From positions 1-6,087 of the forward strand of contig CAIOKW010000108.1 of the NCBI GenBank assembly GCA_903858975.1: a DNA stretch of 6,087 bases, in the 5' to 3' direction. This document shows, one piece after another, positions 5,260-6,087 of the stretch. The stretch is from Oligoflexia bacterium. Its GTDB lineage: Bacteria > Bdellovibrionota > UBA1018 > CAIMNF01. The notes beneath the pieces are model-generated. The model was not told the DNA's origin. It saw only the letters and a program-made list of their open reading frames with translations, and did no database searches. The stretch's first letter is position 1. Each line of letters opens with the position of its first letter. The position numbers and the translations under genes are program-made.

Positions 5260-6087
5260 TTCGGATCTTGATTTAGACTGTCGATGTAGCGCTTTGCACC
5301 TTCATAGTTGGGCAAGAAATCCTCTAGAGTCTTTGTAGCTTGACCTTTGTAATCGGAGTCTGAAAAGGTTGTGGCACATGAAGGTGTGACATTTTTAAGA
5401 ATGCTCGCGTATTCTTCAACCACTTCATCAGCGGTCTTCTTGTATTTGTCTTTTAAGCGCTGTAACTCAGTGGGATTGCTGTTTCTCACTTGCAGTGCTA
5501 GGGCGATATCCCTCTGAAATGGGAATGCATAAGTATAGTTGAGATGCTGGGTCGAAATCCGTCTCAGCGATATTTTTGCATTCTTTAAAATGCAAGATTG
5601 AGCATCCTCTGGAGTAATAAATTGAGATGTTTGTTTCAGTGTCACAGGCTCAAGCGAATGGGGAGCAAAGAGTTTCACATATTTATCACTATAATTCACT
5701 CTTGGATCAATGGGTTTGGTCTGAGGGTGATCAATGGTAATGATGATTCCGTTGCTGTCGACCACGCGAAAAACACCGTCGCTCGACTGAATCGGCATAA
5801 AGTTCTTGGGTAAACGCCCAATGTCGTAGCCACCGCTTGAGTCGTGATACTTCACGATGTAATAAAAAACTGGAAATTCTGCATATTGCAATCCAGTGTC
5901 AGTCAAATAGACATAAACATTTCGCTTATCTGCTAAAATTGGAATTCCAGCCTCAAGTTCAGCGTGGGTGAAGTCCGATGAAATTTTCGATTCCGTACTG
6001 CTACAAAGGTAAGGGACTGCTTTTCCGACGGTTCCTGGTATTTCGGTAATGGGGACATCAGTCGATTTCCCGAGATCGACAAAACAG
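5256..6087 (-). CDS. Unrecognised protein, N-terminus outside window
   Basis: The minus-strand frame is open from the right edge to the TAA at 5258-5256, about 277 residues, so the gene starts beyond 6087. No in-frame ATG lies in the visible part; a TTG at 5906 could be mistaken for a start, but the sequence upstream of it (for example THAELEAGIPILADKRNVYVYL) is continuous and protein-like. I do not recognise a family. Visible features are alternating hydrophobic/aromatic stretches suggesting beta strands (VYVYLTDTG, FPVFYYIVKYHDSSGGYDIG, GVFRVVDSNGIIITIDHP), followed by a helical, charged C-terminal third (TELQRLKDKYKKTADEVVEEYASIL). It has few cysteines, including CSSTES near the left of the visible part, SCILKN and PSCATTF, and no transmembrane segment. 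It may be a secreted or envelope protein, but its N-terminus is needed to judge. It is convergent with the oxidoreductase, with overlapping stop codons. Confidence 0.8.
   Translation of the reverse strand, partial: CFVDLGKSTDVPITEIPGTVGKAVPYLCSSTESKISSDFTHAELEAGIPILADKRNVYVYLTDTGLQYAEFPVFYYIVKYHDSSGGYDIGRLPKNFMPIQSSDGVFRVVDSNGIIITIDHPQTKPIDPRVNYSDKYVKLFAPHSLEPVTLKQTSQFITPEDAQSCILKNAKISLRRISTQHLNYTYAFPFQRDIALALQVRNSNPTELQRLKDKYKKTADEVVEEYASILKNVTPSCATTFSDSDYKGQATKTLEDFLPNYEGAKRYIDSLNQDPN

Noticed and set aside
5904..5906. TTG as start of the right-edge gene
   Set aside because: No stop codon occurs upstream in frame to the window edge, and the upstream translation looks like continuous protein.

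Overview
The window shows closely packed bacterial genes of moderate G+C, with no rRNA, tRNA, CRISPR array or insertion sequence. Nothing identifies the host firmly. A periplasmic-type M20 peptidase with a Sec signal and a NemA-like Old Yellow Enzyme would suit a Gram-negative bacterium, but that is inference. The ABC-F protein resembles the YbiT/YkpA clade, which is found in many phyla.

Layout: (1) the C-terminal end of a gene entering from the left edge (1-444, +), possibly a gluzincin-type metallopeptidase relative; (2) a complete exported M20 metallopeptidase of the carboxypeptidase G2 type (439-1602, -), meeting gene 1 tail to tail within a shared 6-bp palindrome; (3) an 87-bp divergent intergenic region (1603-1689) with a near-consensus sigma-70 promoter whose predicted start point is the A of the next ATG; (4) a tight same-strand run of three genes: a PRMT-like SAM methyltransferase (1690-2562), an ABC-F ATPase (2573-4162) and an Old Yellow Enzyme flavin oxidoreductase (about 4180-5259), with gaps of 10 and 17 bp; (5) an unrecognised gene (5256 to the right edge, -), whose stop codon overlaps that of the oxidoreductase.

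The three-gene run is probably one transcription unit driven by the promoter at 1655-1683, and its first message is predicted to be leaderless. ABC-F proteins act on ribosomes and PRMT-like enzymes methylate proteins, so a translation-linked pairing is possible but unproven. The oxidoreductase may only be a passenger.

The most notable points are three. The ABC-F protein has every nucleotide-site loss confined to one of its two composite ATP sites, with the other intact. The methyltransferase carries eukaryotic-PRMT-style double-E and THW motifs. The promoter geometry implies a leaderless start. Both convergent gene pairs have overlapping stop codons, which leaves no room for an intergenic terminator.
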